Assembly (NCBI GenBank): GCA_023362775.1
Contig: JALMGJ010000005.1
Location: 42,367,463 to 42,431,462, forward strand
Reading direction: 5' to 3'
Length of the DNA: 64,000 nt
Source of the DNA: Charina bottae
Lineage: Eukaryota; Chordata; Lepidosauria; Squamata; Charinaidae
Shown here: piece by piece, positions 10,613 through 22,985 of the stretch
Numbering within the stretch: the first letter of the stretch is position 1
Layout of the letters: every line of letters begins with the position of its first letter
Program-made: the position numbers and the translations under genes
Notes under the pieces: model-generated
Told to the model about the DNA's origin: nothing
The model's input: only the letters and a program-made list of their open reading frames with translations
The model's database searches: none

Positions 10613-11789
10613 AAAAAAAAAGGTGCTTAGGACCTAATGCTCAAATTCTCTTGTGCAAAGAAGTCCACAGAAGTTTCAATCCCAGCAAAAATGTTATTTG
10701 ATAAATGCATACTCCTGCAAATTGAAAGCCTGCTTTTCTTTTTAAAAAGAACTAATTTTCATTCTTTGTAGGACACCTTACATGCTTTCTTCAGTGCTTT
10801 CTTTACTTGCCACAAGAGATCTCAGTGGCTAGTTGCAAACATTTGTAAACCCAATTCATTTAGATTTATTTATAATTTATATCCTGCCTTTCAGACGAGA
10901 TTAGTTCTCAAGGTAACATTAATAAAACCAAGATCATAAGGGACAATGCGTTAAAAGGAAACAAAACCAAAAATGTTTGCTAAGAGTAAACAAGGGAGAT
11001 ATTTATGCAAATAAAGCCACCTTTACTGGAAGTGGAAACAGCTGAGAGGGGGTTGGAAAGCTGCAAAAAGATGTTGATGCTCAGGGGCTACATTTCAAGA
11101 TGAGAGACTTCTTGATGGAGGATGGCAGCATCAATTCCTGTGCAGTGTACAGTTATGAAAATGAAATGTGCTGAGGCATCAACTTGCCCGATAGTTATGC
11201 TTCCAAAGCCGGAAAGCACTTAATCTTAATCCTAGATGTCTATAGGCCTGCTGTTCCTACACAGTATTGGGTGAAAAAAAATCTGATCTCAGGAGTGTTG
11301 TGTCAAATATTTACTTCAGATTAAATCATATTAAATCATACCTTTTAACAGGCAAAAACCACACTTATGCTAAGCATTTTTCTTTTAGCATAAGGGTGAA
11401 CTACATCCTGCCCCAAGGCCCCTCAGATAACATCTGAAAATTAGTACTGAGGCTTGCTGCCATTTTGGTCAGGAAACACATGAAATCTACAGTGTAGGTC
11501 ATTAACATAGCTTAAAGAAAACAAAAGCCCACTGCAAAATTTTTAGAGCATTCCCCAAACCAAATATCTCAGTACGGCGGATTTGCATTGTTACCATCTA
11601 TTAGCCTGCTCCCAAGTATTTTAAGTAGGGTCCCCAGCCACCAAAAAGTTGCTCACTACTGTTCTAGGTTAAAAAAACTATAGTTGACCTGTTGACCATG
11701 AGGGAAACCAATATGAAAATTCATAAAGGCACCTTTATTGAAGTTCTACAAAATTGTTACAGGATGATTAATGTTAAAGAGTTCTTCAT
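10613..11789. other. Intergenic stretch, nothing recognised
   Basis: No exon, RNA gene or clear repeat was identified. A short TTTATTTATAATTTATATCC stretch near 10,866 resembles old LINE 3' ends. Confidence 0.35.
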
Positions 11790-14490
11790 CAAGCCTGGGC
11801 CTGAAAACTCTAGGGGCTATGGGGCGGGTTGTCCTATTGAGGTGGTGACGGGTCGGGGATGTTATGGCGGGAACCGGAGGGCAGGCCATAGTTGGGGAAG
11901 ACGCCCCCGGTGTTTGTTACCGGTGGTGTGTTCCGGCCCTCCAGGTTCAAACCTAGGCCCTGGTCAGCAGACCCTCGAGTGCCCTGGTTTCCGGCTGCTG
12001 CTGCTTAACGCCAGGTCGGTTAATAACAGGGCCCGCCTCATATGTGATCTGATCACGGAGGAGGGGGCCGACCTGGCGTGTATTACCGAGACCTGGCTGG
12101 GCCCTGGAGGAGGGGTTGCCCTCTCGGAAATCTGCCCGGCCGGATTTCAGGTATGGCACCAGCCGAGACATCGGGGTAGGGGAGGAGGGGTGGCAGTTGT
12201 CATCCGAGAATCTATGGTGGCCTTCAGGGGCGCTGCTCCACAAGTGGCCGGTTGTGAAACCCTGTTTCTCAAGTTGGGTTCCTGAGACCAGTTGGGAGTG
12301 TTGCTACTGTACCAACCTCCCTGCTGCGTAGCAACCTCTCTGCCCGAGCTGCTGGAGGCCGTTTCGGGGCTGGCGGTGGAATTCCCCAGACTTATGGTTC
12401 TGGGGGATTTCAATCTGCCATCCCTGGGACGTGCCTCGGAGGCAGCTCGGGTGTTCATGGCTACCATGGCAGCCATGGTCCTGGTCCAGATTATTCGGGA
12501 CCCGACTCGAGACAGTGGCCTCACCCCGGACTTGGTTTTCTTGTCAGAGCAGTGGCAAGATGATCTGGGGGGAGAGTTACATCTTTCCCCTTTGTCATGG
12601 TCAGATCATGCCCTGGTGGATTCGCTCTAAGCTGGACTCCAGGTGTGATGCATGGTCTGGGGAGATGCCGAGGGAATGTCTTTGCCCGGTTATCTGGGAA
12701 CAGTTTGATCCTGTTGGGCCTAAGGAAGTGGACAGGATCCTCCGGACTGTAAGAGCCACCATGTGCCATCTTGACCCATGCCCCTCCTGGCTTGTGAAAG
12801 CAGCCAGGGAGGTGACATGTGGCTGGGTCCATGCGATGGTTGTTACGTCCTTGGGAGAGGGAGTGTTTCCGGCTGCTTTTAAGGAGGCGCTGGTGCACCC
12901 CCTCCTCAAGAAGCCATCGCTGGACCCTACAGTGTTGGACAACTTTCGTCCCGTCTCCCACCTCCCCTTTTTGGGGAAGGTGGTTGAGAAAGTGGTGGCA
13001 TTACAGCCCCAGAGAATTCTGGATGATATGGATTATCTAGACCCCTTCCAGTCAGGGTTCAGGCCGGGATATGGGGTGGAAACTGCATTGGTCGCACTTA
13101 CAGATGATCTCTGGCGGGAGCGGGATGGAGGCAGTGCGTCCATCCTGGCTCTTCTTGACCTCTCAGTGCCTTTCGATACCATTGACCATGGTATCCTTTT
13201 GGGGCGGCTCGGAGAGTTGGGGGTGGGTGGTGTAGTTTTGCGCTGGTTCGCCTCCTTCCTCCGGGATCGGTCCCAATCGGTGGTAATAGGAGATGAGAGG
13301 TCCGACCCTCGGCCCCTACTTTGCGGGGTGCCACAGGGCTCGGTTCTCTCCCCTCTCCTGTTTAATATCTACATGAAACCACTGGGTGAGATCATCCGCC
13401 AACACGGGATGAGGTATCATCAATATGCTGATGATACCCAATTGTATATCTCTATCCCGGGCGAGTTAAGTGATGCAGTGGCTGCCCTCTCTCAGTGTCT
13501 GAAGGCTGTGGGGGTCTGGATGGGGAACAACAGGCTTCAGCTGAACCCTGGTAAGACAGAGTGGCTGTGGATTGATGGCGCCTCGGGATCCAGAGAGTTG
13601 TCATCTTTAGATCTGGATGGGGTGGCACTACCCCGTTCGGACTCGGTGCGGAACCTGGGGGTCCTTCTGGACTCACGGCTCCTGCTTGATGAGCAGGTGG
13701 CAGCCGTGGCCAGAAGGGTGTTTATGCAACTTCGAGTTGTACGCCAGCTACGCCCTTTCCTGGACCGAGATGCCCTCCGTACAGTCACTCATGCCCTGGT
13801 CATCTCTCACATAGACTATTGCAATGCGCTCTACATGGGGCTACCCTTGAAGAGTATCCGGAAGCTTCAGCTGGTCCAGAATGCGGCTGCCCGCGCAGTT
13901 ATGGGTGCCTCAAGATCGGCACATGTGACACGTCTGCTGCGTGAGCTGCACTGGTTACCAGTTTGCTTCCGGGTGCAATTCAAGGTGTTGGTTGTTACCT
14001 TTAAAGCCCTACATGGCATGGGACCAGGTTACCTAAGGAACCGCCTCACCCCCAGAACGTCGACCCGCCCCACCCTGTTATGCAGAGAGGGCTTGCTACG
14101 GATCCCGTCTATAAAAGAATTCCATCTGGAGGGGTCCAGGAGGCGAGCCTTCTCGGCAGTGGCACCCGCCCTTTGGAACATTCTCCCCCTGGAGGTGAGG
14201 CAGGCCCCCACACTCCTGACCTTCCGAAAGCAATTGAAGACCTGGCTCTGCCACCTCACCTGGGATGGGGGGGGGGGTAATAGCTCCTCTTGGAGGTGGC
14301 TGGCACCATAGAGTTCCTTTAAACAATAATATAACATCTTGGATTTTATATATTTATATATTTATATTTAATTAAACTGGAATGATGTATTGTATTTTAT
14401 ATGCTTTTAATTAATCAATTTTGTTGTAAACCGCCCAGAGTCCCCTTGTGGGGGGAGATGGGCGGTGATATAAATTGAACAATAAATAAA
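11790..14490 (+). pseudogene. L2-clade LINE, nearly complete but frame-broken
   Basis: The endonuclease region starts near 11,820 (LLLLNARSVNNRARLI, ACITETWL, then RGGGVAVVI). It is broken at about 12,285 and resumes in another frame to 12,627 (VLGDFNLPS, SDHALVDSL). The reverse transcriptase occupies 12,640-14,308 in a third frame: LDNFRPVSHLPFLGKVVEKV, QSGFRPGYGVETAL, LLDLSVPFDTIDH, GVPQGSVLSPLLFN and the catalytic HQYADDTQLYIS. It ends with the L2 C-terminal region (REGLLRIPSIKEF, SAVAPALWNILP). The 3' UTR has GTAAACCGCCCAGAGTCCCC and an AATAAATAAATAA end at about 14,490. EN and RT sit in different frames, so no functional protein is possible. No convincing target-site duplication was seen. 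Confidence 0.87.
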
Positions 14491-14628
14491 TAAGCGTGTG
14501 GACAGGAAAGAAAAGAGGGTGGAAATAAAGCATGGCTGGTCTTGGAGCCATGTTTTTACCGTGGTTAGATAGAATGAAGGGGACTTTCAGATGCGCAGAT
14601 GGGTTCTTCACTGGCACAGAGTAACAGT

Positions 14629-14835
14629 TTATTGTTGTTTATTTTATTCGTTCAGTCGCTTCCGACTCTTCGTGACTTCATGGACCAGCCCACGCCAGAG
14701 CTTCCTGTCGGCCGTCGCCAGCCCCAGCTCCCCCATGGTCGAGTCTGTCACCTCCAGAATATCATCCATCCATCTTGCCCTTGGTTGTCCCCTCTTCCTT
14801 TTGCCTTCCACTTTTCCTAGCATCAGCATCTTCTC
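14629..14835 (-). mobile_element. BovB 3' end, distal part of an interrupted copy
   Basis: The minus strand encodes the BovB C-terminus (LMLGKVEGKRKRGQPRARWM to SRKRLNE) and its short 3' end. The 11-bp duplication AGAGTAACAGT at 14618-14628 matches 22797-22807. This shows that the piece and the one at 22126-22796 are a single 5'-truncated BovB later split by an L1. The last 19 bases are the L1 target duplication. Confidence 0.9.
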
Positions 14836-15309
14836 TTTTTTTAAAAATATATTTTATTGAGTTTTAAATATACATAGATAAAAGTTTGAAAAGGAAAAAG
14901 AAATAGAAGTACAAATCAAAGAAAGAAGAGAAAAAGTGTAGTAAAGCAAAAGAAAAAAAGAGAAAGATGAAACATATTTTTATACAATAGACAAGAAATG
15001 TTCTTTAATGTTTTATATAGGACTAGCATGTAAGATAAAATTGTTAAATTACTATGACCAGAGACAAATCGGAAGTTGTCTAATCTCTATGTTTCATCTG
15101 TATCTTTTTTCTTTTTACTTTACTACACCTTTTTACTCTCTTTCTTTCTTTGATTTGTACTTCCATTTTCTTTTCTGTTTCAAACTTTTATCTATGTAAA
15201 TTCAAAACCTAATAAAATTTATAAAAAAAAAATTAAAAAAAATTATCTTACATGCTAGGTCTATATATAATATTGAAAAACATTTCTTGTCTAATATATC
15301 AATTTATAT

Positions 15310-18300
15310 ATATTTTAATCTTCAAATCCCCATATAAGCTTTGCCCCTCCTGCATTTTGCAAATAGTCCGTTAATGGTTTCTACTCTTTAAGAAAATAAT
15401 AATTTGAATTTTCTTTTAATAAACATGTCAATTTATCATTTTCTGCCATGTCCATCACTTTTAACATCCAGTCTTGTATCATAGGTATAATCTGATTTTT
15501 CCAATTTTGTGCATATACAAGTCTTGCTGCTGTAATCATATATTGCATAATTCTTATAATTTTTTTCCTATTTGTTCTTCTGTTATTCCCAATAAGAATA
15601 ATTCTTGTTTAAATGGAATTCGAATTTGTAAAATATTTTGCATCAATGAATATATCTGAGTCCAAAATTTCTTTCCTATCTCACATGTCCACCACATATG
15701 GTAAAATGACCCCTCTTTTTTTTTACATTTCCAACACAAGTTGGAAACATTCCCATACATTTTAGCTAACTTTTGTGGGGTCATATACCATTTATACATC
15801 ATCTTATAAAAGTTTTCCTTCAAATTATAACACAAAGTAAATTTTAGTCCTTTGATCCACATATCTTCCCATTGTTGCATTTGAATATTATGTCCAATAT
15901 TTTTTGCCCATTTGATCATGCATTCTTTAACTTGTTCCTCTACCATTTCACCTTTTAACAATAATTTATACATCTTAGCTATTAAATGGTCATCTGTCTC
16001 ACATAATTGTATCTCAAATTCCGATTTGGTTTGTTCAAATTCAAATTCTTTTTTATCTGATTTAAATTTTTCTACAAGTTGCATGTAAGAAAGCCATTGA
16101 AAGGTATATCCTTTTAAGGCCAATTCTTCTTTTGATTTGATTTTATATTGTCCTTGTTCTTTTTCTAAAAAGTCTTTATAAGTCAGCCATTTATCTTTAG
16201 CTCTTACTTCTGTTCTATGAAACGCTTCTTGTGTGGAAATCCATAAAGGTCTTTTATAACATAAAATTAGTTTATATTTATTCCAAATTCTTAACAAAGA
16301 TCTTCTAATATAATGATTTTTAAAGTCCACATTAACTTTCACTTTATCATACCACAAATATCCATGCCATCCGTATCTTAATTCATGACCCTCCAAGTTC
16401 AATAATTTTTCATTTTTCAACACTATCCACTCTTTAATCCATACCAAACAGCAAGCAGCATAATATAATTTCAGATCCAGTAAACCCAGTCCGCCTCTTT
16501 CTTTTGAATCTTGTAAGACTTTATGTTTTATTCTTGGTTTTTTCCCTTGCCAAATAAACTTAGAATTATCTCGCTGCCATTGTTTGAAAGGTTCTTCTGA
16601 TGCCAATATAGGTAATGTTTGAAAAAGATATAAAATTCTTGGCAAAATATTCATTTTAATTGCTGAAATTCTACCTAACAATGATAGTTGTAATTTTTCC
16701 CATTGATCCAAGTCTTTTTTAATATCTGTCCAAAGTGGGATATAATTATTCTTAAACAACTTAACATTTTTAGTTGTTAAATATACTCCCAAGTATTTTA
16801 CTTTTTCTTCCGTTGAATATCCAGTTATTTCTTTCAATTTCTCTTGTTGATGATGGTCCATGTTTTTAGTCAAAACTTTTGTTTTCTGTAAATTCACTTT
16901 AAACCCTGCTAACGATCCAAAGTCTTTCAATTTCTGTATCAATAATTCAATTCCATCTAGTGGGTTCTCCAAAGTAAAAACTAAGTCATCAGCAAAGGCT
17001 GTTAATTTATAAACTTCTTTTTTAACTTTAATACCATGGATACCTTCATCTTGTCTAACATCTCTCAATAAGACCTCTAATACCAATATAAACAAAAGTG
17101 GGGATAATGGACAACCTTGTCTTGTACCTTTTTGAATTTCACATGGTTTGCTAAATTCTCCATTAACAATTATTTTTGCAAATTGGGGAGTATATATTGA
17201 TTTAATCCATTTAGTAAAGTTTCCTCCAAAATTCATATTTTCTAATACCTTAAAGATAAAAGGCCAATTTAAATTATCAAAGGCTTTTTCAGCATCTATA
17301 AATATCAAGGCAGCTTGTTTTTCATAATGTTTTTCCAAGTATTCCAATACATCTAATATATTTCGGACATTGTCTCGGATTTGTCTCTTAGGTAGAAATC
17401 CAGCTTGATCTTGATGAATAAAATTTTTAAGAATATTTTTCATTCTTTCTGCCAATATAGTTGTAAAAATCTTATAGTCATTATTCAATAAAGATATTGG
17501 TCTATAATTCTTAGTTAAAGTCAAATCTTGTTGTTCTTTAGGAATCAATGTTATATGTGCTTCTTTCCAAGTCTCTGGCATTGTTCCTGTTTCCAAAATC
17601 GAATTCATAGTCTTCTGTAGAGGTAAACATAATTCATCCTCAAAACATTTATAATAAGCTGCTGATAGGCCATCCGGTCCTGGTGCTTTTCCACTACTAA
17701 TTTTCTTGAAAGCCTGTTGTTATAGGGTTATTAAGTATTAATCTTTGTTGGTCATCGAGAACAGTTAATTTCTGTTTACTCAGATAGTCATCAATGTCAA
17801 TTAAATTAACTTCTTGTTTTTTATATAATTTTGAATAATAGTCATGAAAAGCTTCTTGTATATCTATATTGTTCACCATAACTTTTCCATCATGTTGTAT
17901 ATTAGAAATCAGATTTTTTCGTCTTTGTTTTCGTAATTTATAAGCCAACCATCTACCTGGTTTATTAGCATATTCAAAATATTTTTGCTTTGTAAATTTC
18001 ATTTGAGTCTCTATCTCTTGCGTCAATATCATTGATATCTGTTTTTGTAAAAATTTAATTTGGGTAAGCAAAGTATCATCCATTGGTTTATCTCTTAAAC
18101 ATGCCTCTTTACTTTTTATTTCATCTAAAATCAATTGAATTCTCTCTTGTTTCTTTCTCTTCATCTGAGCATTATATTGTATAAAATAACCCCTCATATA
18201 TGCTTTGCTAGCATCCCATACAATTTGAGTATTGGTGCCTTTGTTTGAGTTCAGTTGAAAATATTCCCTTAACTTTTTTTTGCATGCATCAACTATATCA

Positions 18301-19952
18301 TTTTTCCGAAATATTGACTCATTTAATCTCCATCTAAATACATTCCGTTTTCCTTTAACAGTCAACATTACTGGATTATTATCTGAAAGAGTCTTGGGTA
18401 ATGTCTATGAAGGTTCTCAGTCATCCAGGTGGAATTGTCTGTAGCTTGAATCATGTCAACTGGATTTCTATTTTCTTAGTGGAAACGTTTCACTCCTTAT
18501 CCAAGGAGCTTCTTCAGTCTGAGTAAAGTTAGTAAGGGAATCCTTAAATATGTTTCTAGGCTGGCTGTGTGACCTTGCACCTGGGGCTAGGTCATGGTTA
18601 TTTTTGAGATGTTTGTTTCTAAGTCCCTTTATCATCTAAAGGAGGATCGTTAAGATTACCCTGCTGCTGTTGAGCTTGCGAAATGGTCTTAATCTTCCTA
18701 GGCACAGAAGACAAAGCAGGAAGGAAGATAGGGGAAAGGTTATGCCTGAGGCCCCCACCTCTATTCAAGGAAGGATTTTCCAAGTTGGCATGAATGGATT
18801 CCTTGACCCCTCTCTCAAACCACCTATCTTCTCTGTCTAAAATGTGAACATTAATGTCCTCACATTTTCATTTTAGAGGACATTAATGTTCACATTTTAG
18901 ACAGAGAAGATAGGTGGTTTGAGAGAGGGGTCAAGGAATCCATTCATGCCAACTTGGAAAATCCTTCCTTGAATAGAGGTGGGGGCCTCAGGCATAACCT
19001 TTCCCCTATCTTCCTTCCTGCTTTGTCTTCTGTGCCTAGGAAGATTAAGACCATTTCGCAAGCTCAACAGCAGCAGGGTAATCTTAACGATCCTCCTTTA
19101 GATGATAAAGGGACTTAGAAACAAACATCTCAAAAATAACCATGACCTAGCCCCAGGTGCAAGGTCACACAGCCAGCCTAGAAACATATTTAAGGATTCC
19201 CTTACTAACTTTACTCAGACTGAAGAAGCTCCTTGGATAAGGAGTGAAACGTTTCCACTAAGAAAATAGAAATCCAGTTGACATGATTCAAGCTACAGAC
19301 AGTCTTGGGTAATATTTCAACTTTACTAATGTCCCTCATTAGACTTTTAGATATCAAAATCATATCTATTCTGGAATGTGATTTAAATCTCTCTGAATAA
19401 TACGTATATTCTCTAGAAGTCCCATTCATAAATCTCCAGATATCTTGTAAATCCAACATCTCTTTTAAGTCAAAGAATGTTTGTGGCAATTTTCCCTGTG
19501 TTTGCTTCACTTCTTCACTTCCAAATTACCCCATTCCAATCACCCATGAAACACCAGTTATTATAGGTTAAATCCCAGAGTTTGTCCATCAAGTTTTTAT
19601 AGAATACTCCTTTGTCCATATTCAGTGCATAAAGTCCGACGACCAATGTTTTAGTTCCTTGTATGTTAATTTCTACTGCAACGTAACGACCTTCATCATC
19701 AGTTAATATCAATTTTGGATTTAACTTTGGTTGCATATATAAAACTACCCCCTTGGTCTTTTTATGTCCAGCCGAAATAAATTCTTCTCCAAGTTGTTTT
19801 TGAATCAAATATTTAATATCTTTTTTGCAAATATGAGTCTCTTGTAGGCAAATTATGTCCAATTTCAATTTTTTCAAAAAATGAAAAGTCTTTCTTCTTT
19901 TCTGTGGGGAATTATCCCCATTAATGTTCCATGTCAGATATTTATATTCCAT
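15310..19952 (-). pseudogene. L1 ORF2 (endonuclease/reverse transcriptase), disrupted
   Basis: Read from 19,952 downwards, the endonuclease starts MEYKYLTWNINGDNSPQKRR and has LQETHICKKD and FMGDWNGV. The frame then breaks near 19,515 and resumes (SHSRIDMILISKSLM). It is interrupted by the Penelope-like element at 18,403-19,300 (13-bp duplication AGTCTTGGGTAAT). It continues at 18,380-17,700 with a lysine-rich linker and frameshifts again near 17,690. The reverse transcriptase at 17,680-15,554 is clear: GKAPGPDGLSAAYYKCF, NYRPISLLNNDYKIF, QAGFLPKRQ, FIDAEKAFDN, GTRQGCPLSPLLF and the catalytic LTAFADDLVF. The C-terminal cysteine motif CWKCKKKEGSFYHMWWTC (CX2C...HX4C) is intact. A last frameshift near 15,550 splits off the final tail. 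Confidence 0.9.
18403..19300. mobile_element. Penelope-like element: palindrome with 424-bp arms
   Basis: An 898-bp insertion flanked by the 13-bp duplication AGTCTTGGGTAAT (18390-18402 and 19301-19313). After a one-sided 34-bp extension (18403-18436), the arms 18437-18860 and 18877-19300 are mirror copies about a 16-nt loop. Each arm encodes the end of a Penelope-type protein. On the plus strand at 18,876-19,118 it reads DREDRWFERGVKES, then NRGGGLRHNLSP, then a stop; this is the typical C-terminus after the GIY-YIG nuclease. A 3' region follows with CTGAAGA...GAAAC (19,220-19,250) around a GC-rich stem, resembling a hammerhead ribozyme core. It is related to 27,599-27,802 and 60,305-60,449. 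Confidence 0.85.
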
Positions 19953-19964
19953 AATTGTTTTAAT

Positions 19965-20940
19965 TTAAAGTCCCTTTTTCAAGTCCACACCTGTAGCTCC
20001 CTTCTCGGATAAGTCTTCAGTCGTCTCTTTGTCTGTTGATGTCTCTCCTCCTTCTGCCAAATCTCCAGTTGGTATGCCCATTTCTTTCTTATATTTCTCT
20101 AAAAATGCTTTTGCTTTTAAAATGGAAGTTATTCTGAATCTCTGCCCTTTGAACATAAACGATACGCCTTCTAACTTCTCCCATCTAAATTTAATACTAT
20201 GTTGCTTTAATTTATCTATGAGGAAGAAATAGTCTTTTCTTTTCCTTAGTATTCTCAAAGGGATTTCTTTTAACACAATTATTTCTTTCCCATCTATATT
20301 TAATCTAGTATTGTAATGTTTCCTCAAAATTTGTTCTTTCATCACTTTTCTCACAAAATATATCAATATGTCTCTAGGAACTTTATTTTCTCTAGCATAA
20401 CGTGAATTCACTCTAAATATCTTATCTATCTCCAAATCTAAATCTTGTTCTCTTATCTCTAATAATTTAGCCAGTTCAAAAATCATCCTTTCTCTTACAT
20501 CTTCATCTACTTCTTCTGGAACTGCTCTAAATCTCAAAATATGTTCTTTCTCTCTCATTTCTGCTAAAGCTGTAGTGTCTAGATTATGTTCAATTTCTTT
20601 AATAGCATGTTCTGATTTAATCTCTAATTTTTGTATCTGACCTTGCGTATCTTTAAGTTCTCCTGACAGAGAATTCACAACTTCCTTAACTGTCTGTATT
20701 TCCTTTTTAAATTCTTGTTTGATCTCTTGAGTTATTTCTTTTTTCATATCTTCCATCATCTTATCCATCTTTTTATCAATCTTCCACTTTCTTATTTAAT
20801 GCTGTAATTGCTTCAAGTATTTTTTTCATTTCTGATAATGGAGTTTCCGATGCTGAGGCAGGTGTAGCAGAGTCCATAGATGATCCTCCAGTCTCCTTCT
20901 TCTTCTCCTTCTCCGCCCTCCTCGTTCCCAAAGACGCCAT
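19965..20940 (-). pseudogene. L1 ORF1 (RNA-binding, coiled-coil) with one frameshift
   Basis: The likely start is the ATG at 20,940 (MASLGTRRAEKEKKKETGG). That frame ends after about 55 codons at a stop near 20,778. The following frame (20,768-19,965) encodes the rest: a lysine/glutamate-rich coiled coil (MEDMKKEITQEIKQEF), then the L1 ORF1p RNA-binding domain (EHILRFRAVPEEVDEDVRER, IFRVNSRYARENKVPRDILI, ILRKRKDYFFLIDKL). One small indel at about 20,770-20,780 would explain the break. ORF1p normally forms trimers that coat L1 RNA. Confidence 0.82.
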
Positions 20941-22125
20941 GGTACAAGCAAATTTCCTGCAAAAGAGAAGAGAAAAGAGAAGAAAAGGAAAAAAATAGAA
21001 AAGAGGTCAAAGAAAGACAATAATTGTTTAAGAAAAAAGGGAAAAAAAGAAAAAGAAAAAAAAAGAAAAGAAAAAGGGAGCAGGTAGCCAAAAAATTATA
21101 AAAAATAAAGGGGCTCCTTTAAAAATAATTGTCTTCTTAGTTCATTTATAATCCATTATACTGTATGTATAAATCCATGTTGTTTCAAACACCCAAGATA
21201 AAGAAGCAAGTGGAAACTTTTTGTTCAAAATAATAATAAGGATGATAGATATTCCCAAGGTTTCACACACCCACTTGTAGTTCTTCAGTCTGGCCACAAA
21301 TCACTGAAGAAAAAAATATATGTAAAACATATAGAAAAGGCTACAATAATCCAAATAATCAAATAGTAATCCAAATAGTTTTTTCAACCAAAATAGACAT
21401 TAAACAGTCTAATTTCTTCTAGGAAGAAAAATCCAAACAGAACCCAAAATTCAAAAGAAAAAGGGGAACTTATATAAAGAGAAAAATAAAAAGGTTCGTT
21501 CTTTCTGGCAGTAATCCCCCCAAAAAAAAAATTTCATAAAGAGCAAAGCATTAAACAATCCATATAAATAAAAACTCTAGTACTATAGTTCCAAAAATAA
21601 AAAATAAAATGCTTACAATTGTCAACAGATAGGAAACTTAAACCAAAGTAAGAATAATAAAAAAAACACTTTCACTTATGGCAAAGTCAATTAACTTTCC
21701 TTTCCCACCGTTTCATCATCCTTTGACAGGAAAGGAGTAAAACACCAGCAATTAAAAACCAAGTCCAGAGATAAATCTTAGAGCTTAATAGCAAAAGTAA
21801 TATTTAAAAATAAAAAGGTGTATCTAAAAGGTTGACTGAGGAGCTACTTATCTTTTCCAGATTCACGGCTTCTGCAGAGCTTCATGTCAATTCCAGTCGC
21901 CTTTTGCCGCTTCAATTTCCCTTCCCCCGTGGTGGAAATACGGGATCGGAAGAGAGCGGCTAATCCAGCGACCCTTGTGATCAATCTTCTGCTCACCCTC
22001 TCTTCGAGGGTGATTTTTCAGCGATTTTCTCTTCTTTAATCGCTGCAAACAGCAAGCCACGGAATCGACGCTGAGAGCCTCGGTTCTTCGCTCTGCTCAG
22101 TTCAACGCCCGGAAGTGAAAGGCTG

Positions 22126-22796
22126 CTAGCATCAGCATCTTCTCCAGGGTATCCTGTCTTCTCATTATGTGGCCAAAGTACTTCAGTTTTGCCTTTAATA
22201 TCATTCCCTTAAGTGAGCAGTCTGGCTTGATTTCCTGGAGTATGGACTGGTTTGATCTTCTTGCAGTCCAAGGCACTCTCAGAATTTTCCTCCAGCACCA
22301 CAGTTCAAAAGCATCTATCTTCCTTCGCTCAGCCTTCCTTATGGTCCAGCTCTCGCAGCCATAGGTTACTACGGGGAATACCATTGCTTTAACTATGCGG
22401 ACCTTTGTTGTCAGTGTGATGTCTCTGCTCTTAACTATTTTATCGAGATTTGTCACTGCTCTCCTCCCAAGAAGTAAATGTCTTCTGATTTCCTGGCTGC
22501 AGTCAGCGTCTGCAGTAATCTTTGTGCCTAGAAATACAAAGTCTGTCACTGCCTCCACGTTTTCTCCCTCTATTTGCCAGTTATCAATCAAGCTGGTTGC
22601 CATAATCTTGGTTTTTTTGAGGTTTAACTGCAACCCAGCTTTTGCACTTTCTTCTTTCACCTTCCTCATAAGGCTCCTCAACTCTTCCTCGCTTTCAGCC
22701 ATCAAAGTGGTATTATCTGCATATCTGAGATTGTTAATGTTTTTTCCAGCGATTTTAACTCCAGCCTTGGATTCATCAAGCAGTACATCCTCTGAA
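22126..22796 (-). pseudogene. BovB fragment, proximal part of the interrupted copy
   Basis: The minus strand encodes BovB from ESKAGVKIAGKNINNLRYAD (catalytic motif altered to YADN) through RSNQSILQEIKPDCSL to RRQDTLEKMLML, where the L1 interrupts. The copy is 5' truncated just upstream of the YADD motif. The right flank AGAGTAACAGT (22797-22807) is the BovB target duplication. An ORF continuing into L1 sequence at 22,097 is an artefact of the insertion. Confidence 0.9.
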
Positions 22797-22851
22797 GAGT
22801 AACAGTACATCCTCTGAAAGCTTGCTATATGGATTTTGGATCTTCTAACAC

Positions 22852-22985
22852 AGTGTTTCTCAACCTTAGCAACTTTAAGATGTGTGGACTTCAACTCCCA
22901 GAATTCCCCAGCCAGCCATGCTGGCTGGGAAATTCTGGGAGTTGCAGTCCACACATCTTAAAGTTGCCAAGGTTGAGAAACACTG
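22852..22985. mobile_element. Palindromic hAT-type MITE
   Basis: A 134-bp palindrome with CAGTGTTTCTCAACC ends. No clean 8-bp duplication is visible (TTCTAACA on the left, TAAATCTA on the right), so the flank has changed or the insertion is old. Confidence 0.85.

Larger units (their letters stand above)
14836..22125 (-). mobile_element. L1-clade LINE inserted into BovB
   Basis: A near full-length L1 on the minus strand. It has a 5' UTR (from 22,125), ORF1, ORF2, and a 3' UTR ending CTCAATAAAATATATTTTT plus an A-run at 14,836. A 19-bp target duplication CTAGCATCAGCATCTTCTC is present at 14817-14835 and 22126-22144, inside BovB sequence. Within the 3' UTR, 14,836-15,045 and 15,080-15,293 are inverted copies of one another. 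ORF2 is itself interrupted by a Penelope-like insertion at 18,403-19,300. The element is dead: ORF1 has a frameshift and ORF2 has several lesions. Confidence 0.92.

Noticed and set aside
20813..21091. Minus-strand frame rich in Phe/Leu (possible membrane peptide)
   Set aside because: It reads through T-rich L1 5' sequence upstream of ORF1 in the wrong frame.
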